Assembly: GCA_942492915.1 (NCBI GenBank)
Contig: OW818662.1
Span: 1,054,001 to 1,118,000, forward strand
DNA: 64,000 nt
DNA from: Turneriella sp942492915
Lineage (GTDB): Bacteria > Spirochaetota > Leptospiria > Turneriellales > Turneriellaceae
Direction: 5' to 3'
Shown here: positions 1 to 10,807 of the stretch, one piece after another
How the letters are laid out: each line of letters starts with the position of its first letter
Numbering within the stretch: the stretch's first letter is position 1
Notes under the pieces: generated by a model
What the model saw: the letters and a program-made list of their open reading frames with translations, nothing else
The model's database searches: none
Told to the model about the DNA's origin: nothing
Made by a program: the position numbers and the translations under genes

Positions 1-1
1 C

Positions 2-79
2 ACAATCGATGAACTCGGTCGCACCATCGAAACGAAAACCGCACGTTTTCTCGAGCTGCTTGAAAAGGCAGGGGAATAG
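2..79 (+). CDS. C-terminal end of an unidentified protein (partial)
   Basis: An open frame enters from the left edge and ends at TAG 77-79, giving 25 residues rich in Glu, Lys and Leu with a helical look (ends LLEKAGE). It is too short to identify. It is followed 62 bases later by the vapBC pair, on the same strand. Confidence 0.4.
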   Translation, partial: TIDELGRTIETKTARFLELLEKAGE

Positions 80-127
80 CGGGTAGCTGAAGAATTCAAG
101 AAATATCTTGACGCTGTTCATACTGTC

Positions 128-147
128 ATTCATACGAGCGTATGAAT
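128..147. promoter_or_regulatory. Inverted repeat, probable VapB operator
   Basis: A perfect 9-bp inverted repeat (ATTCATACG, 2-base spacer, CGTATGAAT) covers the first vapB ATG at 142. A TTGACG hexamer at 108-113 could be the -35 element of the promoter. Ribbon-helix-helix antitoxins usually repress their own operon by binding such palindromes, so the role as operator is inferred from position and symmetry. Confidence 0.6.
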
Positions 148-375
148 ACAGTAGTTTTGGACGAGACCCGTGCGCAAACAAGGCGCGTGACCGCTAACCT
201 GCCGCACCAGCTGCTGATCGAAGCGCAACAGATTAGCGGCAAAGGTATCACCGAAACGCTGGTGCTCGGTCTTGAAATGCTCCGGCGCCGCCGCGCCTTT
301 GAGACCGGCCGATCGCTTAAAGGCCGATTACAGCTTGATATAGACACAGAGACGAGCCGTGAACGTCGTCGTTGA
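142..375 (+). CDS. vapB: VapB-type ribbon-helix-helix antitoxin
   Basis: A 77-residue protein directly upstream of a PIN-domain toxin and overlapping it by 17 bases, the standard VapBC arrangement. The pattern RVTANLPHQLLIEAQQIS followed by a second helix fits a ribbon-helix-helix fold, and the C-terminal Arg-rich part would be the toxin-binding tail. The first ATG has no Shine-Dalgarno sequence and lies inside the palindrome. A GTG at 187, preceded by AAGG, is an alternative start giving a 62-residue protein. Expected role: neutralise VapC and repress the operon. Confidence 0.8.
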   Translation: MNTVVLDETRAQTRRVTANLPHQLLIEAQQISGKGITETLVLGLEMLRRRRAFETGRSLKGRLQLDIDTETSRERRR

Positions 376-754
376 TACCTGCATTTGGGTCGATTATTTT
401 GCCGGCTACAACCCGGCATTGGCCGAAGCAGTCGATGGCCTTCTCGAACACGGACTTGTCATCATGACCCCCGTTATTGCGGCAGAGTTGATCAGCGGTG
501 CGCGCAAGGGAGACCAGAAAGTGCGACTCAAGGCCTTTATCGGTGACCTGGCGCTTTCTGATTCTTCTCTCGCGCATTGGTTTCGGGTCGGCGATTTGCG
601 CGCGCGCCTCATGGCAGAAGGTGTCACAATTTCGACCCCCGATGCGCATATCGCGCAGTCAGCCATCGACGCCAAGGCCCGGGTGTTCTCGCATGACAAA
701 ATATTTGCGGCGCTGGCGAAAAAGCAAGGCCTGCGTTTGTTCAGCAAAATCTGA
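359..754 (+). CDS. vapC: VapC-type PIN-domain ribonuclease toxin
   Basis: This 131-residue protein starts at GTG and overlaps vapB. It carries the four acidic residues expected of a PIN nuclease: D6 (VVVDTCIW), E43 (AAELISG), D95 (STPDAHIA) and D113 (FSHDKIF). VapC toxins are Mg2+-dependent endoribonucleases, often cutting tRNA or rRNA. Length and motif order are normal for the family, so the toxin looks intact. The RNA target cannot be read from the sequence. Confidence 0.9.
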   Translation: MNVVVDTCIWVDYFAGYNPALAEAVDGLLEHGLVIMTPVIAAELISGARKGDQKVRLKAFIGDLALSDSSLAHWFRVGDLRARLMAEGVTISTPDAHIAQSAIDAKARVFSHDKIFAALAKKQGLRLFSKI

Positions 755-769
755 CTTCAAACGTGACGA

Positions 770-2203
770 TCAGAGCAGAGCAGCGAACGGTAGTTTCTTC
801 AACCTCGTCAATACCGTGTTGGCTGCGTTAAACCCGCACATACCGTGCACGCCACCGCCAGGTGGCGTCGACGCCGAACAAAGGAATATTCTGGGGTTGG
901 GTGTGGTGTAGGGGTTCCAGCGCGCAACCGGGCGCGTGACGAACTGCCACAGGTCGGCGACGCCGCCAGTGATAGCGCCGCCGATGTAGTTCGCGTTGTA
1001 GCGTTCGAATGCAGCAGTGTGCATAGCATGACGGTGCAGAATGGTTTCACGGAAACCCGGGGCAAACCTTTCGATCTGGTCTTCAATCGCCGCTGACATG
1101 TCGACCGTCGAACCGTTCGGCACGTGGCAATAGGCCCACAGCGTATGTTTGCCATGGGGCGCGCGAGCACTGTCAAAGTGGCTCTGTTGCGTTAGAAGCA
1201 CAAAAGGTTTTTGCGGATGCAGACCATTCCAGACTTCGGCCTCGGCGCGCTCAATTTCTTCGCTGCTGCCACCCAGGTGCACGGTCGAGGCCGTGAGGCA
1301 TTCTGTGTTCAGCCATGGAACCTGGCATGAAAGCGCGTAGTCCAGTTTGAAGACCCCGGGCCCGTATCGAAATTTGCTGAGTCGCTTGCGATACCCCTGG
1401 GGTAAAGCAGTTGCAAATGTTTCAGCGAGCAGGTTGGGGCTCGTGTCGAACATATAAGCGCGTGCCTCTGGCAAATCAGAAGCCGAACGGATTCGCCTGC
1501 CTGTTTCGATCGTGCCGCCAAGCGAACGCAAATAAGACGCGAGAGCTAATGTAATCGTGTGCGATCCACCGGCTGCGATGGGCCAGTTTTCGACGTGGCC
1601 CGCGATCATGAAGATGAGCGCGACCGCCGCAGTGATCGGTTTATTCAGCGGCAGAATCGAATGCGCCGCGCAGCCTGCAATCAGGGCGCGGGCTTCGTCG
1701 GTCTTGAAGCAGCCCCACAGGGATTCAGCACTGCGCATCCCCTTTAATCCGAAGCGCGCCATCAGTATCGGATGTTTCGGCAGCGACATAGGTTTCAGCG
1801 CGTCGTTAAACAGGTCATCCGCAGATTCGACAAAAGGTTTTACAAGCGAGATATACCGATTGCGATCGACTCCCAGCCGTTCAGCCGTTTCTTCCACCGA
1901 TTTCGTGAGCAGTGCTGCGCGTCCCTCGTCCAATGGGTGCGCGACCGATGCTCCAGCGTAGATGAATTTCAAGCCATGCTGTTCGAGGGGCAGAGCCTTG
2001 AAAAATGGCGAGACGACTCCCATCGGGTGCACCGACGAGCACACGTCATGCCGAAAACCCGGCAGCGTGAGTTCAGCGGTGCGTGTGCCACCGCCGACTT
2101 CAGAGGCCGCTTCGATGACATGCACCGAAACACCCGCCATCGCCAGGCGCACAGCAGCGGCTAGGCCATTCGGGCCAGAGCCGATTACCACGACATCGGC
2201 CAT
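770..2203 (-). CDS. FAD/NAD(P)-dependent oxidoreductase, phytoene-dehydrogenase-like
   Basis: A 477-residue flavoprotein. The N-terminus has the Rossmann GxGxxG motif (GSGPNG, residues 8-13) and an acidic residue at E31 for the ribose. The C-terminus has the FAD-contacting Gly-rich segment PPGGGVHGMCGFNAA, as in phytoene desaturase and carotenoid isomerase relatives. The substrate is unknown. Its ATG overlaps the stop of the upstream DUF3556-like gene (ATGA), so the two are probably translationally coupled and act together, perhaps on a membrane lipid or polyprenoid. It ends close to the vapC stop, in convergent orientation. Confidence 0.85.
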   Translation of the reverse strand: MADVVVIGSGPNGLAAAVRLAMAGVSVHVIEAASEVGGGTRTAELTLPGFRHDVCSSVHPMGVVSPFFKALPLEQHGLKFIYAGASVAHPLDEGRAALLTKSVEETAERLGVDRNRYISLVKPFVESADDLFNDALKPMSLPKHPILMARFGLKGMRSAESLWGCFKTDEARALIAGCAAHSILPLNKPITAAVALIFMIAGHVENWPIAAGGSHTITLALASYLRSLGGTIETGRRIRSASDLPEARAYMFDTSPNLLAETFATALPQGYRKRLSKFRYGPGVFKLDYALSCQVPWLNTECLTASTVHLGGSSEEIERAEAEVWNGLHPQKPFVLLTQQSHFDSARAPHGKHTLWAYCHVPNGSTVDMSAAIEDQIERFAPGFRETILHRHAMHTAAFERYNANYIGGAITGGVADLWQFVTRPVARWNPYTTPNPRIFLCSASTPPGGGVHGMCGFNAANTVLTRLKKLPFAALL

Positions 2204-3852
2204 CAGGGTTTTCCGGTTATCCAGGGCTGGCGACTTCTGAGTGCGGCCGCGTCGATGGTGCCCGATTCGATATTACCGGTCGCGAGGTCATAAATTCGGT
2301 ATTCCAGCTTTGATTTAAAGAGCGGTTCAGATTCTATGAAGATACAGCGCACTTCGCCGGGTTCGAACCCGCACTGGGCTTGCACTGCAGCTGCAAGTTT
2401 TTCGTCGTGCAGGTGTCCGTCCCCGAAGTTGTAGCCGAGCACCAGCCCCGCGATGACTTCACCTTCGGAGTATTCGTAGTCGTTGAAATTTTCGACCGCA
2501 GACGGCATGAGCGCTGAGAACGCGCGCCCGTGCAGGTGCATGAGGCGAAACGCCATCACCTTGCTCAGGATCGCAATCGTATCCGATTCGCTGTAGAAAA
2601 GCCGCAACTGGTCGGGCACCCAGCGCGCACTCGTCGTGAGATGCTCGAGTTTTTTATGGCTGCCTTTTTTGAACAGCCAGACGCCCGCAGCCCAGTTGCC
2701 TGCATAATAGCGCATCGAGATGAGAAATGACAGCGCGCGCGGCCAGATATTACCGACGAGAGGCAACACCACAAGCATGATGCCGAGAAAAACGGCGAGC
2801 GGCACGGGGAGTGCAAGCAGCGACACGTTTGCCTGCGACCAAAAGAGAAAGAATGCGCCGTAGACGACCATAAAGTTCCATTCGATCGGAACTCCCATCG
2901 GTACGTTACTCGTGATGTAGATGTGCAGACCGAGCATCAGCGCCATGCCGGCGATATGGCCATAGCTACCCACCGGTGACAGCAGCAATATGAGAGGAAT
3001 ACCCATTTCTACGGCGGTGCCCCAATGGCCGGCATATTTCGCCAGGGCGGATGGATTAAGGTCACGCGGGTAATCTCTATACATCAGCCGGCGCACCCAG
3101 GCGAAACGTGTGAACGGGCTGTTTGATGTCATGACACCGACGACATACGGAAAATGCAGGTTGAGTTTTGAAAAGCCTGCCCAGAACCAGAGCGCGAGCT
3201 GCACGGCTTTTGCGCCGGCGATCCATTCGTTCGCAAAAAGAAAACATACTGCAGTCGTCCAATAGTGCTCACCACGCGCCGCGAGAAAGAGCGTGCGGTC
3301 GGCGAGCCCTAAAAGCGGCAGCACGACGACGACAGCCATGATCTCTGTTTTGCCGAAGACGGGTGCGATCAGCAGCGTCACCAGCAAGGCGATCAGTAAC
3401 GAGTAGAGAAACACGTCGATGATGGTACGCCGGTTACCGCCGAGAACCGGAAGGTTAGGGTAGAGCGGCAGCTTCGTCGTGCCCGGGCGCAGAAAGTACA
3501 AGAATCCGCCAATCGGTGGAAAGTACCTACCGGTGAGCGGGCCGCTGCCGCAGCCGAGGCCGAGCACTTCAAAGAGCATGCTCCACACGATTGCTTTTTG
3601 AAAAGCGATCGGTGTGAATGCCCATTCAGAAATTGTGTGAAGCGACCCAATGCCGGGGCTGAAGCCGCAGAAAAAAATCCACATGTAGATGTAGAATACT
3701 ATTTTAAAGACATAGAGAAAATAGGCGCCGATAGGCGTACCATAACCCTGCACCGCCCAGGCTTCGCACGCGAGCTGCGCCTGTTCGCTGTAAGGTCTAG
3801 TTTGCCAGAGCAGCGGGTCGTAGGGTGGCGGTGTTGGTTTTATGAATCCCAT
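2203..3852 (-). CDS. DUF3556-like polytopic membrane protein
   Basis: About 549 residues from the ATG at 3852. The start MGFIKPTPPPYDPLLW and the segments LFEVLGLGCGSGPLTG and FPPIGGFLYFLRPGT match my memory of the DUF3556 membrane proteins best known in mycobacteria. Several hydrophobic segments lie between residues 50 and 400; the final 120 residues are soluble. The frame stays open for 32 more codons upstream, but that extension is Cys/Arg-rich and unlike the family, so I prefer the internal ATG. It is coupled by ATGA overlap to the FAD oxidoreductase. Function unknown; a lipid or quinone-related reaction at the inner membrane is a guess. Confidence 0.75.
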   Translation of the reverse strand: MGFIKPTPPPYDPLLWQTRPYSEQAQLACEAWAVQGYGTPIGAYFLYVFKIVFYIYMWIFFCGFSPGIGSLHTISEWAFTPIAFQKAIVWSMLFEVLGLGCGSGPLTGRYFPPIGGFLYFLRPGTTKLPLYPNLPVLGGNRRTIIDVFLYSLLIALLVTLLIAPVFGKTEIMAVVVVLPLLGLADRTLFLAARGEHYWTTAVCFLFANEWIAGAKAVQLALWFWAGFSKLNLHFPYVVGVMTSNSPFTRFAWVRRLMYRDYPRDLNPSALAKYAGHWGTAVEMGIPLILLLSPVGSYGHIAGMALMLGLHIYITSNVPMGVPIEWNFMVVYGAFFLFWSQANVSLLALPVPLAVFLGIMLVVLPLVGNIWPRALSFLISMRYYAGNWAAGVWLFKKGSHKKLEHLTTSARWVPDQLRLFYSESDTIAILSKVMAFRLMHLHGRAFSALMPSAVENFNDYEYSEGEVIAGLVLGYNFGDGHLHDEKLAAAVQAQCGFEPGEVRCIFIESEPLFKSKLEYRIYDLATGNIESGTIDAAALRSRQPWITGKP

Positions 3853-3904
3853 GCGCTGGCACCGTGTTTCAGACGACGCAAATAGTCGAGCTAATTTTGG
3901 GGTA

Positions 3905-4399
3905 TCAGGCAAGCACGTGCGGCATGATATGCACGCCGTAGCGCGCACGAAGTTCAGGTAGGTTCTTCAGATCTGTACCCAGCACGGTACCCCGGCAGAG
4001 AGCCGAGCCACAGCGGCAGGCCAGAGAAAAATCAGAGCGGCTTTCACTGGTGGCATAGTCGTAGGTGATTTCGTCATCCATTTCGATATTGCGCCGCGCG
4101 CTCATCGACCCGTCGGGCTCGAACCAGGTATTGGGGTCGCAGCTGTGGTTCATGTAATCGCCGTCATCGCCGGCCTTGCCTTCGGGGGTGCCGTAGAACA
4201 GGCCGGGCGCAACCTGGTAGCTGTAGTTGTAGAAGTTCTTCTGCCGCTCCGCGGGTAAGGCCTCAATTTCAGCCTGTGTGTACGCGCGCTCGTCGGCTTC
4301 TTTCTGCCAGATAAATTCACCGGCAGCGATCGGTTCGCGGGCAAAGAGCCCCCGACCCTCAATATCGCTACCGCGAACCTCAATGCGCTGGTTGAGCAT
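3905..4399 (-). CDS. SET-domain protein, putative lysine methyltransferase (1)
   Basis: A 164-residue protein consisting almost only of a SET domain. Near the N-terminus is the RGLFA segment; the centre has the NHSCDPN motif that binds S-adenosylmethionine; then follow the catalytic-tyrosine region ITYDYATSE and a post-SET zinc motif with cysteines in CRCGSALCRG. SET proteins methylate lysine side chains; the target here is unknown. The start overlaps the end of the second SET gene by 20 bases, implying co-translation. The two proteins are clearly paralogous in motif order. Confidence 0.85.
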   Translation of the reverse strand: MLNQRIEVRGSDIEGRGLFAREPIAAGEFIWQKEADERAYTQAEIEALPAERQKNFYNYSYQVAPGLFYGTPEGKAGDDGDYMNHSCDPNTWFEPDGSMSARRNIEMDDEITYDYATSESRSDFSLACRCGSALCRGTVLGTDLKNLPELRARYGVHIMPHVLA

Positions 4400-4949
4400 G
4401 ATTCACGGAGGAAATTTGCATCACATGAAACAGGTCATGTGTATCTTCAAGCCCGGCGGAGCGAATTACGAAATCGGGCGCAATGCCCAGATCAATATAT
4501 CTTTGCTGCAGGTCTCGCGGCAGGTATTTGAAGTCCCGCACGCGCGAGCGGCAGGTCGGCGCGCCGCAGGCGCAGTCCATTTCCCAATGGTCTTCGGCCA
4601 TCGAAGTTGAATAGTCAAAGGTGATTTCATGGCCCGCAGCAATCGATGCAACTGCGATGAGAAACGCCTTGCCGTTTTCAACCTTCAGTCCAGCATTGGG
4701 TTCGCAGCAGTGGTTGACGAAGTTATCCGGTGAGGTAGAAGGCCCCAGAAAGGAATCTTCGCCGATCTGCATGTAGTGGCATTTTTCAGGATTCACCTTC
4801 CCGAGGTATTCGCGACGCGTATAGATTCGGCCTCGAAACTGCAGAATTTTCTCGCCGGCGCGAAAAGCCTTTCGCGCGAAAACTCCTTTGCCGAAGCGGG
4901 TCGGCCTTACCTCAAGCGGAGGTTCTGCCAGAACGGCGGTTAATTGCAT
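4380..4949 (-). CDS. SET-domain protein, putative lysine methyltransferase (2)
   Basis: A 189-residue SET protein, first gene of a two-gene unit with its paralogue. The visible motifs are GKGVFA, NHCCEPNAGL, EITFDYSTS and the post-SET cluster CACGAPTC. The ATG at 4949 is chosen because GAGGAA lies 7 bases upstream; a longer frame reaching 4997 has no such support. The gene is divergent from a TetR-family regulator starting at 5070, so the 120-base gap probably holds both promoters. Bacterial SET proteins modify either host-cell or own proteins; nothing here tells which. Confidence 0.85.
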   Translation of the reverse strand: MQLTAVLAEPPLEVRPTRFGKGVFARKAFRAGEKILQFRGRIYTRREYLGKVNPEKCHYMQIGEDSFLGPSTSPDNFVNHCCEPNAGLKVENGKAFLIAVASIAAGHEITFDYSTSMAEDHWEMDCACGAPTCRSRVRDFKYLPRDLQQRYIDLGIAPDFVIRSAGLEDTHDLFHVMQISSVNHAQPAH

Positions 4950-5069
4950 GTGTTCCTCAACATGTATGTCAAACGTGCGCCGCCCTGCATAAACCAATCA
5001 ATAGTACAATCAAAAATTTCATTTTTGGCTTTCAAATGCTGCGCCGTTTGCCGTTCTTGCCGGCGTTCT

Positions 5070-5660
5070 ATGCGGACAGAAAATACAAAACCTGCCTGGC
5101 AAGTTTATCCATGGCGCGATTCAAAAGAGCGAATTCTTGTGGGGGCGGCTGTCGCTTTTTCCCGCAAGGGATTTTACGGAACTTCGGTACGGGAAATCAG
5201 TCATGAAGCAGGGCTTGAACAGCCGAGCATCTACCACCATTTTGGCAGCAAAGAGAATCTGTACTGGATCTGCCTGCGTGCGACGCACCTCTATATGATC
5301 CGCCGGCTGCGCAGCCGCATCGTGCGCACCGATTCTTTGCTGGTTGAAATGCGAGAGATGTTTCGGGCCATTTCATGGTTCAATCGCGAATACCCTGAGT
5401 TCTTCGCATTATTGTTTTCTCTCGTGTATTCGTCACCGCCCGAGATTGCGGCGCGCTTTACTTCTATGCATGGCGGCGATCTGTTTCGCTTCGTCGATAA
5501 GGCATTCGACCGTAATCCGCCGAAAACCGGCCGGCTCGAAAAGTATTCGCTGTCCGTGCATACGCTCTACAGCTTTATACTCTCGCATTCAGGCACACGG
5601 CCGCCAAACCTGCACATTTCGTATTACCAGGCGCTGCGCCGTCTTTACGCAGCGCTTTGA
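5070..5660 (+). CDS. TetR/AcrR-family transcriptional regulator
   Basis: A 196-residue protein from the ATG at 5070. Residues 15-65 form a TetR helix-turn-helix: AAVAFSRKGFYGTSVREISHEAGLEQPSIYHHFGSKENL, split here only to name its key parts, is highly typical through GFYGTSV and SIYHHFGSKENLY. The C-terminal ligand domain is divergent. It is transcribed away from the SET pair and may control that pair and itself. The longer frame starting at 4944 overlaps the SET gene and is Cys/Arg-rich, so I reject it. Confidence 0.85.
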   Translation: MRTENTKPAWQVYPWRDSKERILVGAAVAFSRKGFYGTSVREISHEAGLEQPSIYHHFGSKENLYWICLRATHLYMIRRLRSRIVRTDSLLVEMREMFRAISWFNREYPEFFALLFSLVYSSPPEIAARFTSMHGGDLFRFVDKAFDRNPPKTGRLEKYSLSVHTLYSFILSHSGTRPPNLHISYYQALRRLYAAL

Positions 5661-5672
5661 TCCGGCTGAAAA

Positions 5673-7949
<2,277 letters not shown>

Positions 7950-8894
7950 TTAGTCGGGCTCCCAGACAACGAAAATGAGCGAGGCGCCCGATTTGTTTTT
8001 TAAGACAAGCCGTCGTTTATTAATTGCACTTTCTTCTTTATATGGCTTCAGGTCTGCGTGCAGAAGAAATTCATGCGACTGTTTCAGCGACAGAAAGCGG
8101 TAGGCGTAACGCAAGAGTTCGACAGGCAAAGGGGGAACCTGCGAGAGGTTGCCGTGCAATGCGACGAGCCTCAGGTGTTTTCGGTGTTTCATGAGTGCGT
8201 GTGATTCAGACGCGAGCCAGCGGGTAAATTTGTCTGTCGTCGTAATCCACCTTGTGCGCCTTTCTTCGCTTTCAGTAAAATAGGCTGCAAAGGGTGATCG
8301 AAGCGAGTGCGCGAGCCAGCGCGTAACTTCTGCCGGGGCGTCATCGGTCGTGCGCACCGCCGCCACGCAGATACCGGCCGCGCGCCCGTGGCGGCGCAGC
8401 ATTGCAAGCCGGGAAAATACGTAGATGAATATGCCGAACAGAGCCACTGCGAGCGCGTAAGCCAGCCACATGTTCAGCCCCTGCGCGGGAATATCGGGAA
8501 AAACCACGACCACCGTCTTGTCGTGCGCCAGCTCTTTCGCATGGCAAATTGCACATGCTGTGGGGGCGATGACTTCTTGCTTGTGCCGCGCTGCGTTCTG
8601 ATTCGGTGCAGCAAAATGCAATGAAACGCGCAGGCAATCAGGGGCACCATTCGTGCACGCAAAATTCTGCTGCCAGTTCCAGGGCTCAACCCCTGAGAGT
8701 TTCAGCTGCAGAGAGGCGGCCGCGCGTTCCGTGGTTCTAGCCTTGAGCGTCGCGTTTTCTTTCAGACCGAGGTGGGCCAGATAAGAAAGGGTGAGGATCA
8801 GAAAAAGTGACGCCGATGTAAAAGTAACTATGCGGCGCCGCGACCACAACGCAGGCCATAGGAGCGTTGAATAACGAACGCTCCGGGCAGACAT
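7950..8894 (-). CDS. Two-TM membrane protein with a periplasmic CxxCH haem-type motif and kinase-like cytoplasmic part
   Basis: A 314-residue protein with membrane segments near residues 21-43 and 141-163. The loop between them contains Cys80 and Cys87 and the pattern CAICH (114-118), the signature for covalent haem c attachment. The cytoplasmic half contains RWLAHSLRSPF (190-200), resembling the phosphoacceptor helix of histidine kinases (HELRTP), and ends with a Gly/Ser-rich strand SGASLIFVVW like the end of a kinase ATPase domain, but the N, G1 and G2 boxes are not recognisable. It could be a degenerate redox or haem sensor. It lies 3 bases after the sigma factor gene and abuts topA. Confidence 0.6.
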   Translation of the reverse strand: MSARSVRYSTLLWPALWSRRRIVTFTSASLFLILTLSYLAHLGLKENATLKARTTERAAASLQLKLSGVEPWNWQQNFACTNGAPDCLRVSLHFAAPNQNAARHKQEVIAPTACAICHAKELAHDKTVVVVFPDIPAQGLNMWLAYALAVALFGIFIYVFSRLAMLRRHGRAAGICVAAVRTTDDAPAEVTRWLAHSLRSPFAAYFTESEERRTRWITTTDKFTRWLASESHALMKHRKHLRLVALHGNLSQVPPLPVELLRYAYRFLSLKQSHEFLLHADLKPYKEESAINKRRLVLKNKSGASLIFVVWEPD

Positions 8895-8897
8895 GGC

Positions 8898-9851
8898 TCA
8901 GGCTTCTTTGTCGAGAAAATCTTCGAGGTGGCGCTGCTTGCCATATTTTTGCAGCTTGAGTAATGTCAGCTTTTCTATCTGCCGCACCCGCTCTTTGGAA
9001 AGGTTGAATTTCTTACCCGCCTGAGTCAGCGACAGAGTCGTTTTGCCATTAAGGCCATAGCGGTGTTCGATAATCTCGCGTTCGCTCGCGGTCAACTCGC
9101 CCAGAATCTGGTGCAGCGAATCGTGCAGCGCGCCCTGCATCACCTGGTTTTCGGGCGAGATGTATTTGTCGTCGCGTACTTGCGAGATCTGCGTGTTCTC
9201 TGAGTCTGCGTTTGCCGGCACGTCGAGCGAGACGTAATCTGATGAAATCTGTTTCAGCCAGCGCACTTCGGCTTCGGGCATATCGAGCCGGTCGGCGATC
9301 TGCGTCAGCGTCGGCTCTTCGCCGAGTTCATTTTCGAGTTCTTTTTGTATGGCGTCGATGCGCGCTACGTCGATAGTGCGGTTCATCGGCAGGCGAATCA
9401 TCGCTGCCTTTTGGTTAATGGCAAGAATGATCGCCTGGCGAATCCACCAGACGGCGTAGCTGATGAAGTGGTACCCCATGTCGGGGTCGAAACGTTCAGC
9501 GGCTTTGATGAGGCCGAGGTTACCTTCGTTAATGAGGTCGAGCAGGCTGATGCCAAACTTTTGGTATTTTTTTGCTACCTGCACAACAAAACGCAGGTTC
9601 GAGGTGATGAGGCGCTCTTTCGATTTTGCGTCACCGGCAATAGCCCCGCGGGCGAGTCGGTCTTCTTCTTCGCGCGTCAGCAGCGGAATTTTATTGATTT
9701 CTTCGAGGTACCACTGAATACTCGATTCGGTATAAGGGTTTTTTGCAAGCGTGCGGTCGACTACCGGCTCCTCAGCGCGTATTTCGATATCGGGCCCGAT
9801 CTCGGCGAGCCGCGTGCGTTTCTTAGTTTTCTTTTCGGGGACGACAGCCAC
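8898..9851 (-). CDS. RNA polymerase sigma-70 family factor (RpoD/RpoS type)
   Basis: A 317-residue sigma factor starting at GTG. Region 1.2 is visible near residue 45 (SSIQWYLEEINKIPLLTREEE), region 2 around NLRFVVQVAKKY, the -10 reading part as YAVWWIRQAI, and region 4 as LSKERVRQIEKLTLLKLQ. It lacks the long region 1.1 and non-conserved insert of housekeeping RpoD, so it looks like a group 2 or compact primary sigma factor. The window does not show whether another rpoD exists. It is upstream of the CxxCH membrane protein and topA. Confidence 0.92.
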   Translation of the reverse strand: MAVVPEKKTKKRTRLAEIGPDIEIRAEEPVVDRTLAKNPYTESSIQWYLEEINKIPLLTREEEDRLARGAIAGDAKSKERLITSNLRFVVQVAKKYQKFGISLLDLINEGNLGLIKAAERFDPDMGYHFISYAVWWIRQAIILAINQKAAMIRLPMNRTIDVARIDAIQKELENELGEEPTLTQIADRLDMPEAEVRWLKQISSDYVSLDVPANADSENTQISQVRDDKYISPENQVMQGALHDSLHQILGELTASEREIIEHRYGLNGKTTLSLTQAGKKFNLSKERVRQIEKLTLLKLQKYGKQRHLEDFLDKEA

Positions 9852-9928
9852 TTTAGCCTGAAACCGTTATTTGCGGGCGGCGTAAAGTGATTCGCCGTTT
9901 CGAGCGACTTAACAGGCCAATAGCAGTA

Positions 9929-10699
9929 TTATCGGCCTGCTGCCTGAAAGACCGGTATCTCTGTTGCAACGCCATCGAACACAGGACGCGCAAAATAGTA
10001 CCCTTGATAGTATCGGATGCCTTTTTCTCTGAGGTGCATATACTCCTCAGCTGTTTCTATGCCCTCGGCGACGACCTTGATGCCGATTTCCTGGCAGACG
10101 CGCAGAATTGCATCGACTATAATGCTGCGCACCCGGTCGGCGTTGATATTACGAATCAGCGCCATGTCAAGTTTAATGATATCGGGTTGAAATTCAGCAA
10201 GCAGGTTGAGCCCCGAATATCCAGCGCCAAAGTCGTCAATTGCCGTCTGAAACCCCTGCTTTTTATACTCCGCAAAAATTGACTTCAGATGCGCGTGGTC
10301 GCTGACGCGTTCGCCCTCGGTGACTTCGAAGATAATCTTGCTCTGGTCAAAAGAGAACTCTTCTGCCGCTTCGAGGGTGGTGCGAATGCACGTCAGCGGA
10401 TTGTAGATCGCGCCGGGAATAAAATTGATATTGAGGTATGTCTTGAGGCCGTGACGTGACGCGGCTTCGATCGCCTTCACCCGGCAGCTCTGGTCGAAAC
10501 GGTAACGGTTGCTTTCGTTGACGCGAGCGAGCACTGTCATGGCGCCTTCGCCCTGAGGGCCGCGCACCAGCGCTTCGTGCGAATAGATCGTGCGCGTCTC
10601 AGCGTCTATCACGGGCTGGAACGCCATTTTGAATTCAAAATCGAGGCCGGCACCATTCAGGCACTCCTGGCAGGCAAGTTTCTTAAAGCCTTCGTCCAT
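9929..10699 (-). CDS. Stand-alone EAL-domain cyclic-di-GMP phosphodiesterase
   Basis: A 256-residue protein made only of an EAL domain. Catalytic and metal-binding motifs are all present in order: SHEALVRG, LNINF, FEVTEGE, DDFGAGYSGLN, IKLDMAL, VVAEGIET and QGYYFARP. It should therefore hydrolyse c-di-GMP to pGpG in the cytoplasm. A CxxC pair at residues 10-13 (CQEC) precedes the domain and could be a redox or metal switch. There is no attached sensor domain. It precedes the sigma factor on the same strand with a 77-base gap. Confidence 0.92.
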   Translation of the reverse strand: MDEGFKKLACQECLNGAGLDFEFKMAFQPVIDAETRTIYSHEALVRGPQGEGAMTVLARVNESNRYRFDQSCRVKAIEAASRHGLKTYLNINFIPGAIYNPLTCIRTTLEAAEEFSFDQSKIIFEVTEGERVSDHAHLKSIFAEYKKQGFQTAIDDFGAGYSGLNLLAEFQPDIIKLDMALIRNINADRVRSIIVDAILRVCQEIGIKVVAEGIETAEEYMHLREKGIRYYQGYYFARPVFDGVATEIPVFQAAGR

Positions 10700-10807
10700 A
10701 ATTAAGCAAATTGCATTATCGCGTCAAGAAAGAGCGCGTCAAGGGAAACATCGGCGACGAATCTTATTTTTGCTGGAAATTCTGAGTCTCACCCGTCAGA
10801 TAGCATT

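Noticed and set aside
4944..5069. N-terminal extension of the TetR regulator
   Set aside because: It overlaps the divergent SET gene, is Cys/Arg-rich and lacks a ribosome-binding site; the ATG at 5070 gives a normal TetR protein.
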